Assembly (NCBI GenBank): GCA_963970005.1
Contig: CAXAMN010022729.1
Span: forward strand, 541,300-605,299
From: Durusdinium trenchii
Taxonomy: Eukaryota > Sar > Dinophyceae > Suessiales > Symbiodiniaceae
Length of the DNA stretch: 64,000 bases
Direction: 5' to 3'
Shown: one piece after another, positions 19,749-32,000 of the stretch
Numbering within the stretch: position 1 is the stretch's first letter
Layout of the letters: each line of letters opens with the position of its first letter
Notes under the pieces: model-generated
Database searches by the model: none
What the model saw: only the letters and a program-made list of their open reading frames with translations
What the model was told of the DNA's origin: nothing
Made by a program: the position numbers and the translations under genes

Positions 19749-21693
19749 GCCTCCAAAAGTCAAAAGGCGAAAGAGGAATAAGAAGTTCAAGGCATCTCCT
19801 GGAGAAGAAGATGAGGTAGGATCAGATGTCGCCGGAGACAGTGAACCAGAAGCTGACGATGATGATGCAGATGACATCGAGGTGGATGTTGTTGACGGTG
19901 CAAGTAGAATGGTGAGAAGAGGAACTCTGAAAGCAGATGCCAGGAAAATCGAGCATCTACTCACACATCGTTACAAGAATCCCTACTGTGAGTCATGCAT
20001 CAGAGCAAAGATGAAACACTTCAAGACGCATCGAGGAGCGTTCAAGAGAAAGCTCAAAGCTTTTGGAGATCTGGTTACCTTTGATTTTGTCGATACGAGG
20101 AACATCCTTGATCAAGGGATCAGTACTGATCGAGAGATCTTCGTCATTCGTGACAGGTACACAGGCGTCATATGGGCCTATCCATCGAAAGAGAGGTTCA
20201 CCAAGGACGTGGTCAATGCAATAAACCACTTCAAAGGATTGAAGAAGATCAAGATTGCTTATGCCGACAAAGCCCCAGAGTTTGAGACGGCTATGAAGCA
20301 GCTGAAGATCCCATTCGATCACTCTCTACCGAATCATCCTCAGAACAATTCTCTGGCGGAGAGGAACAATCAGTTCATTATGATGACAACCGCAACTTGT
20401 CTCTTGGAAGCGGGGTTACCGCCATGTTTCTGGAGCTATGCAGTAGAATGCGTCAGCCATCTTTTGAACATTGAGGAAGGAGAGGATGGAGTGAGCCCTT
20501 GGTACAAGCTACATGGAAAAGAGTTCCATGGAGAGAAGATTCCCTTCGGTGCAAAGGTCTTCTTCATGCCGAGCAGTCAAGGAAGGATTGAGCAGAAGCA
20601 CAAGTTTGATCCCAAGGGAATCCCAGGTATTTTCGCCAGATATGAGATCAAGCCCGGGATGAACTGGTCGAGACAATACAGAGTGTGGAGTCTTGAAACT
20701 TTTGCACATCAAAGCCTTGCATTTGATGCCAATCGCCCTATCAGAAAGCTACTCACACCACAGCTCACAGAGACCCTGGTATTCCTCGCTCCCATCGAAT
20801 TCCCGTTGAAGGAAGGATACGAGAAGATCAACAACACGTTGGAAGGCATGAAGATCCGTGACAGGAGAGATGGAGAGCCAGAGGTCGGAGATCCTAGTCA
20901 AATGATTGACTATGGAGATTACGAACCAACTGAGCCCGGTATGGATTTTGAGGAGCTTGCGGAAAGGGAGATTAGGGATGAGGACGACGAAGACGCCATT
21001 GGAGATCATGAAGCAGATGATGAAGAACGAGATAATCCCGGTGATGATGATGATCCAAAACCTGATGGCGGTCACTCCAAAATATTGTCCAAACCTGCCA
21101 AGGCGAAGGTACCACCTTCGACCGGCAGGGAAGATCACCCGCCAGTTGGAGATCCTTCAATGGATCACATGTCCATGGGAAAAGCAAGTGATGGTATCAT
21201 CTACTTGAATGATGATGGTGAAACCGTGAAATTGGACAGGAAAGGGAATCCATATAAGGTTGGATCAGACGGAAGAAGGTTCTTCAGGTCATCACCGAGA
21301 CCAAGATCAAAATATACTCCGGAAGAATGGAAAGCGTTATCTCTATCTGATAGAGCTATCGCTGAGAAGAAAGAAGCTCTCGAGAAAGAAAAGATGAAAG
21401 AGAGAGAGAGTAAAGGTGCGGGATCCAGCAAGGACAAAAGGAAGAAGAAAAAGAAGGAGGACAAGGATGATGATCCTAAGGACGTATCGCCCAACATCTT
21501 CATCGATCTGAAGAAAGATCGGACGCTGATCACCGATGACGATGACATGGGGGGCTATATATCCATCTTCGGCATCTACACTTTCCACAGAACTCCCAAG
21601 CGACGACGATTACTTAGTCGAATGGGAGGAATGGACGAGTGTGGAGAATGGGTTCGGCCCACGTGCTACTTGGGATCCACTCAATATCATTGA
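19663..21693 (+). CDS. Element 2 integrase
   Basis: Plus one frame relative to gag, with no need for its own start, so +1 frameshifting (or an unseen splice) in the 19,663-19,748 overlap is implied. The HHCC module is EHLLTHRYKNPYCESC (about 19,951-19,998). The DDE triad lies in LVTFDFVD (D at 20,083), IAYADKAPEF (about 20,265) and NSLAERNNQ (about 20,360). A long acidic and Lys-rich linker follows. The useful frame ends near the G6 run at 21,549-21,554, where dropping one G joins it to the RT frame. Confidence 0.92.
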   Translation: MKLITNRLSSTVMWILKESCVMMTTSVIEPPKVKRRKRNKKFKASPGEEDEVGSDVAGDSEPEADDDDADDIEVDVVDGASRMVRRGTLKADARKIEHLLTHRYKNPYCESCIRAKMKHFKTHRGAFKRKLKAFGDLVTFDFVDTRNILDQGISTDREIFVIRDRYTGVIWAYPSKERFTKDVVNAINHFKGLKKIKIAYADKAPEFETAMKQLKIPFDHSLPNHPQNNSLAERNNQFIMMTTATCLLEAGLPPCFWSYAVECVSHLLNIEEGEDGVSPWYKLHGKEFHGEKIPFGAKVFFMPSSQGRIEQKHKFDPKGIPGIFARYEIKPGMNWSRQYRVWSLETFAHQSLAFDANRPIRKLLTPQLTETLVFLAPIEFPLKEGYEKINNTLEGMKIRDRRDGEPEVGDPSQMIDYGDYEPTEPGMDFEELAEREIRDEDDEDAIGDHEADDEERDNPGDDDDPKPDGGHSKILSKPAKAKVPPSTGREDHPPVGDPSMDHMSMGKASDGIIYLNDDGETVKLDRKGNPYKVGSDGRRFFRSSPRPRSKYTPEEWKALSLSDRAIAEKKEALEKEKMKERESKGAGSSKDKRKKKKKEDKDDDPKDVSPNIFIDLKKDRTLITDDDDMGGYISIFGIYTFHRTPKRRRLLSRMGGMDECGEWVRPTCYLGSTQYH

Positions 21694-23377
21694 TGTCAAC
21701 AGTGGAGAAATCCTCAATGATATGGCAGTAGCATATGCAATGCCAACGGAATTCAATAGATGCACAACCGAAGATTTCACAAAGAACTTGAAAGATCATC
21801 ACTTGTCATTTCCGTCAATGCCCTGCATCAACTCGATCTCCAAACATCGAGAAAGATACACATATGCCGACACAACGAACCCGATGAGTGCTTATCGGAA
21901 CCTGTTCAATGCAGCAGTCTCCAGACCTGTTAGTCGAGCAGAAATGCTGAAGAATCCCAAGGCCAAAGCCTCAATGAGAAAAGAATGGTTGGGACTTCAT
22001 GAGCAAGGAGTGTTCGACTTCTCTGTGATTCGGGAGTATCACGACGTAAAACAAGAAGCGCTCACTCTGAAGCAGGTCGTGCACTTTGCAAGGGTCCATG
22101 GCATCATTGTGGAAAAGAACTACCAGTTGCCAATGAGTGATGAGAGACGAAAATTTAAGGGAAGAGGAGTATTGCTAGGAAACAAAGTGAAGAATCAGAA
22201 TTGGGAAGCAGCTTTCTTTCAGGACTTGGGCAATTCACCAGCATCCTTTGAATCTTCTAGATGTGCAGATTTCTATGGATGTGTTCCCGGACATTCGGTC
22301 AAGCTCGCTGATGCGATTCAGGCATACATTCAGGCTTCTCTTACGGGACCGCCCTGTTGGGTCGAGTTACCGTCAGACGCGTGGCCAGATGATGTTGATG
22401 TATCAAAGTATCATCGACCAGTGGTACGCCTCCTCAAAGCCTTGTATGGACATCCGGACGCAGGTACAATGTGGGAGAAGCACTGCGATACGCAGGTGCG
22501 CCAACTTGGCTTCAAGCCAATTGGTGATGAATGGCCATCAATGTATTTTCATGAAGGCCTGAAACTTCTTCTCGTTATATATGTGGACGACCTGAAACTT
22601 GCCGGACCAACCGAGAACATGACCAAAGGATGGTCTATGCTACGAACGAAACTCAGGATTGAGCCCGAGACTGATCTTGGACTTTATCTCGGCTGCATGC
22701 TCACACGAGGAGAGTCCAAACTCCACGATGGAACAGTAGTCAACACCGTCTCATACAACATGGAAGGATTGTTGAAACTGTCCGTCGAGAAGTATTTAGA
22801 CATTGTCGGTCATGATACAAAATTGAAGAAGGTCACGACACCAAGCGTCCCAGAAGAAACCAAATCTCATCCCGCACGAGCACCCGCTCCAGGGAAAGAG
22901 GCCGTTACGTGTCCATGGTGTGCTAACACCTTTGACCCCAAGTATTCTGGTAAGTTGCATTCCAAGTCCGAATCTGACGTCACTCCGGACGATGGAAACC
23001 GTGGTTCTTTGGCGCCACACGCAGCGAGTATACTCATGAAGTTGTTGTATGCTGCCAGAGTTGCTCGATTCGATCTATTGAGATCAATCAACATGCTGGC
23101 CAGGAATGTGAATAAATGGACCAGCAATGATGATGCTCGTTTGCATCATCTCATGTGCTATGTCAACAGCACTCTAGACAAGCGCATGATTGGATGGGTT
23201 GGCGATCCGATCGCAACTCTCTCAGTCGGAATCTTCGCTGATGCTGATTTTGCTGGTTGCGGTGAGACCCTTCGTTCCACGTCGGGCTCTCACATGCACG
23301 TACAAGGTAAGCATACACGATTTCCCATTGCTGGGGGGGAGCAAGCGTCAAGGATGTATCAGCCATTCAACACCTGA
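21536..23377 (+). CDS. Element 2 reverse transcriptase and start of RNase H
   Basis: The coding part begins at about 21,550 after the G6 run (TELPSDDDYLVEWEEW). RT landmarks are SMRKEWLGLHEQGVFDF (thumb/finger lead-in), GRGVLLGNKVKNQN, AIQAYIQASLTG (motif A region, with A-I-Q-A-Y in place of D-V-K-T-A-F), VVRLLKALYGHPDAGTMWEK (motif B) and LLVIYVDDLKLAG with the YVDD box (about 22,570-22,605). CPWCANTFDPKYSG forms a small Cys pair insert. RNase H starts at IFADADFAG. The frame breaks at the G7 run 23,333-23,339, one G too many. Confidence 0.92.
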   Translation: MTMTWGAIYPSSASTLSTELPSDDDYLVEWEEWTSVENGFGPRATWDPLNIIDVNSGEILNDMAVAYAMPTEFNRCTTEDFTKNLKDHHLSFPSMPCINSISKHRERYTYADTTNPMSAYRNLFNAAVSRPVSRAEMLKNPKAKASMRKEWLGLHEQGVFDFSVIREYHDVKQEALTLKQVVHFARVHGIIVEKNYQLPMSDERRKFKGRGVLLGNKVKNQNWEAAFFQDLGNSPASFESSRCADFYGCVPGHSVKLADAIQAYIQASLTGPPCWVELPSDAWPDDVDVSKYHRPVVRLLKALYGHPDAGTMWEKHCDTQVRQLGFKPIGDEWPSMYFHEGLKLLLVIYVDDLKLAGPTENMTKGWSMLRTKLRIEPETDLGLYLGCMLTRGESKLHDGTVVNTVSYNMEGLLKLSVEKYLDIVGHDTKLKKVTTPSVPEETKSHPARAPAPGKEAVTCPWCANTFDPKYSGKLHSKSESDVTPDDGNRGSLAPHAASILMKLLYAARVARFDLLRSINMLARNVNKWTSNDDARLHHLMCYVNSTLDKRMIGWVGDPIATLSVGIFADADFAGCGETLRSTSGSHMHVQGKHTRFPIAGGEQASRMYQPFNT

Positions 23378-26027
23378 AGCAGAAATAGTCGCGGCGGATT
23401 CCACTCTCCGCAACTTTGGGATACCCTCCATCGGCCTCTGGCAAACGCTCTCGGGCAAAGCTCCTGAAATATTGTTCCATGATGATAATCAAGGTATGAT
23501 TGGAGTTGCCAGAACCGGGAAGAATCCCACCATGCGTCATCTTGAACGCACTCATGGGATATCCATTGTCTCATTGCATGAACATTTTCAACAGGACCAT
23601 TTCGTGCTGCTCTACGAGATCTCCCACAAGATGTGTGCTGATATTCATACAAAGGCCTTTCGGACTCCACTTGCGTGGCGCCGGGCTTGTATGTTGATCA
23701 ACCTTCTTGACCCAGAGGATTTGAGCTCCAAAGAGTTGGCTGACATGGTCTCTCCATCAGTCGATCATAAGAAAATCGATCATCAAATCTTTCAGACTAA
23801 GACGGATGACATTCCTAATTTCCCATACACTCAGACTCCGGTCTTGCCTCGTGCAGTCTTTGTAAAAGGAATGACAGGAAAAGAAGGTGTCCAGGATCTC
23901 CCCAATGGAGATTGCATCTATGTCGTCAAAGTCCCAGTCTATTATCGTCGCTTCCCACCGGGTCGCTACATACCGTCAGACACGTGTCGGAGTACATGGG
24001 TCCTTGTTAATGGTTCCTGGAATTGTGTGGAACGAGAAGCTACGCCACTGCAGCAAGCCTTGCGCTTTGATCATTGGGTCGAACGTGCATGCTTCCTGTA
24101 TCATGCCTCCAAGGCATCCTCACCTCCAGAGGCGGGCGCCTGCTTATCTCAATCCCCGTTCCTGGCCTTAGCCAATGTTCCTTGGACTCCAGACGCTGTG
24201 CTACAGTTTTCTATTGCCTCCTTGTCGACTGATCCAGCTTTGCTCCAGTCACAAGAGGTTCCTCTCAACAATTGTCATCCTGCCACCCTTCGTGTGATCA
24301 ACACGCTTCTACGTCTTGTTCATGGGGGGAGTGGGGGGCAGGACGGTGCATCAATTCGCGCTTTCGGTGCGGTGCAAGACCATTTTGTGCGCCTGGATTC
24401 GAAGGGGAAAAACCCAAAAACAAATAAAAATTACCGAGATGAATGGCGACGCGATGGCGACACACTCACCCGAGTGCATAATGTGCCGAGAACACAAGAG
24501 TTTGTCCCTAGTGAAGACTCACACTGTCCTGTCCGGCTGTCGGATCTGTCTGATTATCGTAGGACTGAGAAGTACTACAAGAGCGGTAAGGACACAAAAG
24601 TTGATACCTGGCGTTTCAAGGGTAATTCCGTAGGTAAGGACGATCCATGGATAGGAAATACAACATTCCTGATCGTTTCCAACGGTCACGGACACAGCCC
24701 ACAACATGAAACGACAGACAACAGCAATAACAAGCAAAAGGGCGATGTCACGGCGATTGCAACAGGCATACAAGCGTGGGGGATGAACACCATTGCCCAC
24801 GAGCACATGTTCATTGCACAAACAGCAAAATATGTTGCAAGTGACACACCTCCGGGAAGAAAACCCGTGTTGCATTTGGTCTTACAAAGGAGATCAGGAC
24901 GGTCACACAAATATCAGTTCGAACTCCATCAGCAAGACGTCAAGGGTCCTCAAGATATCTTTGATAGATGCATCATGCTACAAGAGCTCGAAAGAAATGT
25001 CCCATGTTTAGTCCTCATGTGTGCTGAAGAACAGAATTGGTTTACCTTTCTCCAGACTTGTTTGAAGAAGCAGTTCATGAACATCGTGACAATCACAGAG
25101 GACGACGACGCCTGCTCTGCTTATGGCATCAATAAAGTGAAAGCATGTGTCCGGTCCAGTCTTGGTTGTGTCTTCTTTGCGGGTCCTTGCACTGGTGGTT
25201 CTGCATGGAATCGCTTGAATAGGACTGTAAGTATAAAGGCCGAAATGCAGATTGAGAAACATCAAGAGTTGTATTGGTCGTTGTGGAATTGCTTTGCCCA
25301 TGCACTTGACCATGTATTCGCAATAGGAGCATGTGCGCTTACTGAGCTACCTAGAAGTTGCGAGTATTGGAGAGATGATAGAATGACAACTCTGATAGAA
25401 GGCACGGAATCACACGTACATGACTTCGACGGATGTATGTATGGCCTCGCAACTCATTATGGTCATAGAAATATACCCATCAAGAAGCCGTGGAGGATTG
25501 TGTCGTGGGGGGTGCAGTTTCAAAGTTTGATGAAGAAGTGTGATCATAAACATCAGCATGCACCTTGTGCCGGAAGAGAAACGAGAGTAACTCAATTGTA
25601 TACTCTTAGAATTGCGCAGCATATGATAGAGACTTTGAACAAACGTGCATTGTCATTGTGGAAGAAGCAGCATGTGACCAGCCGTGCTCCTGTGCTTTAC
25701 GATTGGTCGCGATCGCCGCATCCTTCCATGTTAAACGGTAACCCATGTTCAGAAGTCAATATCAATAAAAGATTTGACAAGATCATTCAGTCGGTTCACG
25801 ATTCTAAGAAGAAGAAATTCACTTGTGAAAACAACCATGACACTCATGATTCATGCGCCAGTGTCATTACCTTTCACAATCATCTTGAGCAAGATTTTGA
25901 GATCAACCAAGCTAGCCATTTTGGCGCCGGCGTGATCCAGCAATTTGCCAAGAAGAAGTTCGCTGAGTTCCATCCAATCACTGTTGGGCTGTCACCGGCA
26001 ACCCTACCACAAAGGGGAACTCATTAG
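23340..26027 (+). CDS. Element 2 RNase H end fused to a methyltransferase-like domain
   Basis: The frame is open from 23,190; its real part starts at GGSKRQGCISHSTPEAEIVA (the RNase H Glu). FHDDNQGMIG (Asp) and CADIHTKAF end RNase H at about 23,670. About 780 further residues follow, where copia pols normally stop. In this tail, MNIVTITEDDDACSAYG, then CVFFAGPCTGGSAWNRLN (P-C motif, about 25,167-25,220), then CEYWRDDR, FDGCMYGL, KKPWRIVSWG and CDHKHQHAPCAGRE with YTLRIAQHM match in order the methyltransferase-like block of element 1 (PPC...FGL...L-N-[RK]...C-x-x-x-H). It may be a DNA or RNA methyltransferase relative. The middle (about 23,700-24,950) is unrecognised. Confidence 0.8.
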   Translation, partial: SKRQGCISHSTPEAEIVAADSTLRNFGIPSIGLWQTLSGKAPEILFHDDNQGMIGVARTGKNPTMRHLERTHGISIVSLHEHFQQDHFVLLYEISHKMCADIHTKAFRTPLAWRRACMLINLLDPEDLSSKELADMVSPSVDHKKIDHQIFQTKTDDIPNFPYTQTPVLPRAVFVKGMTGKEGVQDLPNGDCIYVVKVPVYYRRFPPGRYIPSDTCRSTWVLVNGSWNCVEREATPLQQALRFDHWVERACFLYHASKASSPPEAGACLSQSPFLALANVPWTPDAVLQFSIASLSTDPALLQSQEVPLNNCHPATLRVINTLLRLVHGGSGGQDGASIRAFGAVQDHFVRLDSKGKNPKTNKNYRDEWRRDGDTLTRVHNVPRTQEFVPSEDSHCPVRLSDLSDYRRTEKYYKSGKDTKVDTWRFKGNSVGKDDPWIGNTTFLIVSNGHGHSPQHETTDNSNNKQKGDVTAIATGIQAWGMNTIAHEHMFIAQTAKYVASDTPPGRKPVLHLVLQRRSGRSHKYQFELHQQDVKGPQDIFDRCIMLQELERNVPCLVLMCAEEQNWFTFLQTCLKKQFMNIVTITEDDDACSAYGINKVKACVRSSLGCVFFAGPCTGGSAWNRLNRTVSIKAEMQIEKHQELYWSLWNCFAHALDHVFAIGACALTELPRSCEYWRDDRMTTLIEGTESHVHDFDGCMYGLATHYGHRNIPIKKPWRIVSWGVQFQSLMKKCDHKHQHAPCAGRETRVTQLYTLRIAQHMIETLNKRALSLWKKQHVTSRAPVLYDWSRSPHPSMLNGNPCSEVNINKRFDKIIQSVHDSKKKKFTCENNHDTHDSCASVITFHNHLEQDFEINQASHFGAGVIQQFAKKKFAEFHPITVGLSPATLPQRGTH

Positions 26028-26089
26028 CATTCGTGAGCCATTCCTGGAGATTGACAACATCCCTACATCGTGGAGATTGTGTAGTCAAC

Positions 26090-29000
26090 ATGTTCCGTTC
26101 TACTGTTTATGGAGCCACAGGGAGGAGCATGGCCTCAGCCAAGAAGCTGAAAGAACACCTCCAGAAATTGGATAGCAGACGAGGGGAGAGTCCTACACTT
26201 GTTCCTAGACAGTTCGTCGAAGACATGGACCCAGGACAAGCTCTGCAACTGGCAGAGAAGTGGATGGAGAGAGGGGTACCACCCGTCTACTCCATCAGCG
26301 CTTGTTATTGTGCCGTTGAAGCCAAGGGTGGAACCATCCAAGAGCGCCTCGTGAGATCCCTCAGAGTGTTGCTCAGCAAGTATGACCCAGAGACGGACGA
26401 CGGTAAGGAGGTAACAAGGGTATTCTTTGCTGGAATAAAGAGGGTGATCGGCATCGTCAAGAGTCAAGAGCGACAGGTACGACCAGAACACAAACCTCTT
26501 GGGCCGCCACCTCCTCCTAATCAGGAGCACTTTCCCTATGAGGCGTTTGCATCCAATGATGTTTGGGACAGGTTGGAATTATTTGCAGACAATCTCTTGG
26601 CTTTATTCATGCCGGAACCCTTCAACCAAGAAGCACCAGTCAAAGGGATGTTGGCAGACCTGAATGAGAAGGTCGCCAAACGAGGCATGAAAGGTATCAA
26701 TTCCACTGCGATGTCAAAAGATTCACTTCTAGACATCACGAGGGACGGGTACTTCTATGATTCCATGAATGATCTGCATCACAGGATACCCATTGAAGGT
26801 CGTAGCAGCAACTACATGGCAATGACCGGCGAACATTGGGAACTCAGCTGCAGATACATCAGCTTGGCGGGTGCGTCATTGGGATTTGCATTGAGGTTTC
26901 ACAACAAGAATCATCCCGAAGATCTCACATCTTTGACTGACCTCATTCAGATCATTGCAAAAGGGCAATCGGGAGGAACCTTGGAAAGATGTGCCGCAAT
27001 CAACAATTTCCAGTGTATCCAAGCGTTGTATCAATGCATTAATAGGCATGTCATTGAGCACTCTGCCATTTCCCTCAGATCTGAAACGAATGCGCAGATG
27101 CTCGCTGCATTCCAGCATTTGAAAGAATGGTTTCCAGAGGTGAAACCGGATGTGTGGACAGCAGGTTACAATGTTCTTGGTGCTGAACTAGGAGTCCATC
27201 GAGATCTTCTCGCAAGGGACACATCGATCAGTATCTTGAATCAGTACATTGCAGAGCTCCATTTATCCGAAGCCAACCTGGATGAAGAACCAGATCTGGA
27301 GACCTTGGGCAAGCCAAAGGAGAAGATCTACTTAACCTTCGAGAATCCCTCAATCGGACCACCCAATCTGAAAGATTTCAGTGCGGTGGAACCTCAATGG
27401 TTGTGTCAATTTCGGATCCATCATGCCAAGAACAAAGGGCTTAGTCAGGATGAAATCACCAAACAGATGAGGGAGGAAGCAAGAAGGGCAAGAGATCAAA
27501 GTGGAGCACCAAAGAATCGTGATGACTATACCCAGACTTTTGGAGGAAAAGGAAGTTCGGTACCACCGGGCGGTCCTTACACTTCATCTAGTTCAGGTCC
27601 TAGGCCACCTTGGGAAAGGAACAATGAACAATGGGATCCTTGGTCATCCGATGTACCTCATGGAGCGTATGATGTTCCACGACCTCCACCGAAAGCTCCG
27701 CCAAAGTGCAAACCCATGCCGAAGCCGAAACAGCCTGCACAGCCAAAAGAATGGTTTGTCACGCTTCCTCCTGAAGGTGTGACGACTATCGGGTGCAACG
27801 GTATGGACTACCTTGGCAAACCCATCATATTCAATCTCTGGACTTATCGAAGCAGTACCACTGCTTACGCTACAGCTCCGTTTGCTGGTCCTCGTACAGC
27901 CGAGCCAGGAAGAGATTGGAGACAGTATGTGAGAAGGCTCACGTATTATGTCGGGGTGACTTTGGGTGTAAATTATAGATCGAGTTCATCAATGGGGCTT
28001 CAACCTCTCACCGATTCTCATTTGAGGACAAAAGTGAACGAGAGCGATGGTTTTTGGACAAAGCTCTATGTTGAGATGGTTGAAGAGTTCGATCTGACAA
28101 GTTGTTTTCAGTATCCCTCAGCAAGGGCCATGGTACTTATCTTGAAGTTGAACGATGTGCCAGAGGAGGCCGCATATCACATCAAGTTCCTTTCATCCAA
28201 AGTTGGGTGCCACACCGAGGAGAAGGACAAGGTGATGATTGACGGGGATACAGGAGTCATGGATGTTGATCATTTGAGTGGCCAGATTAGAGGAGTCGGT
28301 ACCGGACACACCATTCTTGTGACAGACCTTGACTATGCGACTAGAGCAAGTTCGTCAAAGAAAATCACGACGATGCAGTACGGTATCCGAACTGAGATGG
28401 CATTCGAAAATTGCTGTGTATTCCAAGTTCAGGGAGAAAGGCATCAAGACATCCTGGATACTCTTGATAGAGTAGTCGTTTTCTTGGAAGAACATGGACA
28501 AGATCAGGGGGACGGTACAACCGTCCACATCTGGCTGTGTCTTCATTGTATGTTTCCGAACGGCAGCACACTGAGGTTGACCGAGGCGACGTTCAAAGAG
28601 TTCTCAAGGAAGTTGGCTGAGAAGGTCCATTCGATCGGACAGCTCCTGACTACTCCAGTATTAGTGAACATCCAGCCAGATTCAAAGTTCTTCGGGCCAG
28701 CAAGATATGATCACAGTCACATTGTCACCGACATTGTAGACCAAGTGAGACGAAGTGGTGCCTTGGCCACCAAATCGTCACGTGCCTGGAAAGCTATGTA
28801 CTCAGTTGCAGGTGCTCCCAGTGCGAACTATATCACAGGCGGCGACAAGAACAAGATTTGGGCTGTGATGGAGAAACAACTCACGAGAGAAAGGGTCATC
28901 CTATTGTGTTCAATGAATAAAGTTCATGTCAGTGCTTTGAACAACATGGCAGAGGACGAGATCCAGGTCCCAATTTCTCAGGACAACTTCGACAGGTACT

Positions 29001-32000
29001 TGAACGTTGCTATGTCGGCAAGTGATGGGCAACCGAAGAAGACCAGCACGAAGCATACTGTTGGTGGAAGCTTCAGTCAAGGTACCGAATGGAGGGACAT
29101 CAGATTCGTTCTGAAAGATCCGGAGCCTGAGGAGGACAGGATGGAATATTGGATGACGGGAAATCGGAGAGTTGAGAATTACAAAGCCACTGCAGATGCC
29201 GCACCATATCTTTGTGAAGATTGCAACAAGAATGATGCATCCGAGGATTGGAACACACACAAAGACAATAGAAGCCATTGTGTGAATTGCAACTTCAACT
29301 TTTGGTGTGTTCAGAGCGGCACTCCCACGATTCAACAAGAAAGAGAAAGCATTTGGGAAACTGCAGTGAGAGTTAGAGTCCTTTGGGAGAAGAATGCTGA
29401 ATGGAACCGTTTGTATCCAGCGCAGAATCTCCGTGAATTCATGGTCGAGGGTGCGATGATGCTATCCAGGAAGAATCCGCCTTGGATTCAAGGAGCATTG
29501 AAAGCTATTTCGCATCATGGTGGAATCAGAGCCCCGTCGGAACTTGTGGAACAGTACTGTACCCAAGGGAAGGGATCCACTCTTTTCATCCACCGAGACT
29601 ATGATCCAGACAGTGAAGACTATGGCTTCCGAGCGTATATGGACTATGGGAATGTGGCGTACCACGACTACATCCAATATTTCTTCACGCACAAGGAGTA
29701 CCAGGACGTCTTCTCGTTGAATGAATATAGGACTGTTACAAATTCTGAGCTTGCGGGCGATATCATGGAGTTTTGGACTGGTGTTCTCGAACTGGCCGGA
29801 ATCTTCAAAGACACGCTGTTCGAGGATTGGGCTCAGATCAATGAATGCAGAAGAGGTATAGAAATGTCTTTTCTTCACTTCTATGCAGCGAGCCGAAAAT
29901 CAATCAATGACAACACCAAGAGGAATAAACCTTCAGGGCTCCATGTTACAGCTGAAGAACAAGCCTGTATCGATGCCGTCATGTCCAGGTATGCTACCAG
30001 ACCAGAGTTCAGGAGAATGGTACGACTGGCCATAGCCCCAGAGCCCAAAAGAACGTCTACGGAAGAGCCTGATGTAGAGATGAAGGATGGCGAAGCCGAC
30101 CCTGCGAGTACCACTCCAGGTGTCGAGGAGCCTGAACCACCTACGCCTGAGCTTGATCCGCAAGACTACAAGGATGGGGAAGGTCGTTCAGTATCCCCGA
30201 CGAAAACATGGTCGCACTACCCGACATCGAATCCAGATACTGAAGAACGGAAAAGAGCTGCCAAGCGCAGTGGGCAAGGTACAGCAACCGCTTCCAACTG
30301 GAAAACCGCCTATGACAACCTCAGAAGGGTCAGAGCACGCGCAGTGAGCCAAAAGGTGTGCTATTGTTGTGGTTCAAACCAACATCACCTGGCTATTTGT
30401 CCCGACACTGAGAAGAAGGACGAGTTGATGAACTCATTCTCTCACATGGAGGACACTATGCGCAAGTGCTTCACCGAGGACGACAAGGCAATCATCCGAC
30501 GTGATGTTGAAAGCCGAAAGAGGAAAGCAAAGTCATCCAAAGACGTCGAAGACGAGGACTACATGGATGTGGATGATGAAGATATTGAACTTCCCGAAGA
30601 AGAGCCGGAACTAGGAGGTAAGGTACCACCTCACTCTCCGAGAGCCAAAGGTAGACCACACTCGTCAGACTCTGCAAAAGAGGAATACGCGAAAGCGGTC
30701 GAGGCAACCAAGAAGGCCTTTGGGAACGCCAGTTTCGTCACCAGATTCAAAGAGCCCGTCGACCTCTTTGACATTGCCGATGACAAAGAAGGAGGAGAGT
30801 ACAGGGTCGCAAATCACAGGGTTGATAGATCAGGTCCTAATGGAAAGTGGGAACTTGATGCACTTATTCAGGAGGCTGCAGCACTCGGAATAAAGATGCC
30901 CAAAGTGAAGGACCTTGCTCCTGACCCACAACAAGTTCAAAAGGTTGGATATCGACAGATTGAGGTGACTTGCGATAGAGGAAACATCGAGATAATTCCA
31001 CAGTATGGAGTTACATTCTATGTGGAGTACTGGAATGGACCGAAGAGAGATGCAACTTTCACGGATCCACCAAAGATGAACCCAGCAACTCGCATCGACA
31101 AGTTCAGCGAGGAGAGTCAACGGGTCAACGAGGTTAGCCATAGACTCAATAGACTACTCAGGCATGGAGTGGGAAAGCATAATGGGATTCAATCGCACCG
31201 CGGTCGAAAACCTCATGTGTCCCCGAAGTGCAATGAGGGTGGATGGGTGAACATCGATGAGATCCTGGAATATGACCATGTCTTCAACGATGGTGTCGAT
31301 ATCAGTACTATCTCAGGTGATCGGCATCGTCAAGATGTCAAGACAGAGCGATACCAGTATTTATGCAAGGCGATGTGGCATGCAAAGAAGTTGCAGAACA
31401 GAGTACGCTATCAGATTGCCGCCATTCGCATCTCAAAGGAGGATGTCTCACTCGAAGAGGAAAGGCAATACTGGGCAAACCTCATGTTTTACAGCACAGA
31501 CGCACCGTCATTTCTGAAGCATGAACGTTGGATCGTTCCTTGTGCAATTCGAGCTGTTGCCTCTCACAATTCTGGAAGAGAGACTGTTCTTGAAGAGGAT
31601 GTGTCAATATATCCTGTGTGGACTTCACATCTCATTCCAGAGAATGTGGCAATGCAGCTTGGAGGAAGCTTTCACATGACATCGCTTTCCAATATTGAGT
31701 CAATCATGAAACTAGGAATTGTCCCTGGTGGAACGGAGGGATATAGAGGTAGTGTTTTCTTCAACCACTTTGCGCCGTGGGATGATCGATCATCAAAGAT
31801 TCTGAGATCAAGATGGCCAAGAGTGGGAATGCCCGTTTGCCTTTATGTTCCAATCATGACTTTGAGGAAGCTTGGGGGAAGAATTTCGGAGAATTCCTAC
31901 ACTGTTGTTTTTAGAGAAGTTCCATGGAGATGTGTACGAAGTGCTTGGTATTGGGACGACCACGTTCAGGCATGGAGGAGACTCCTGCTGGGAAGCACTG

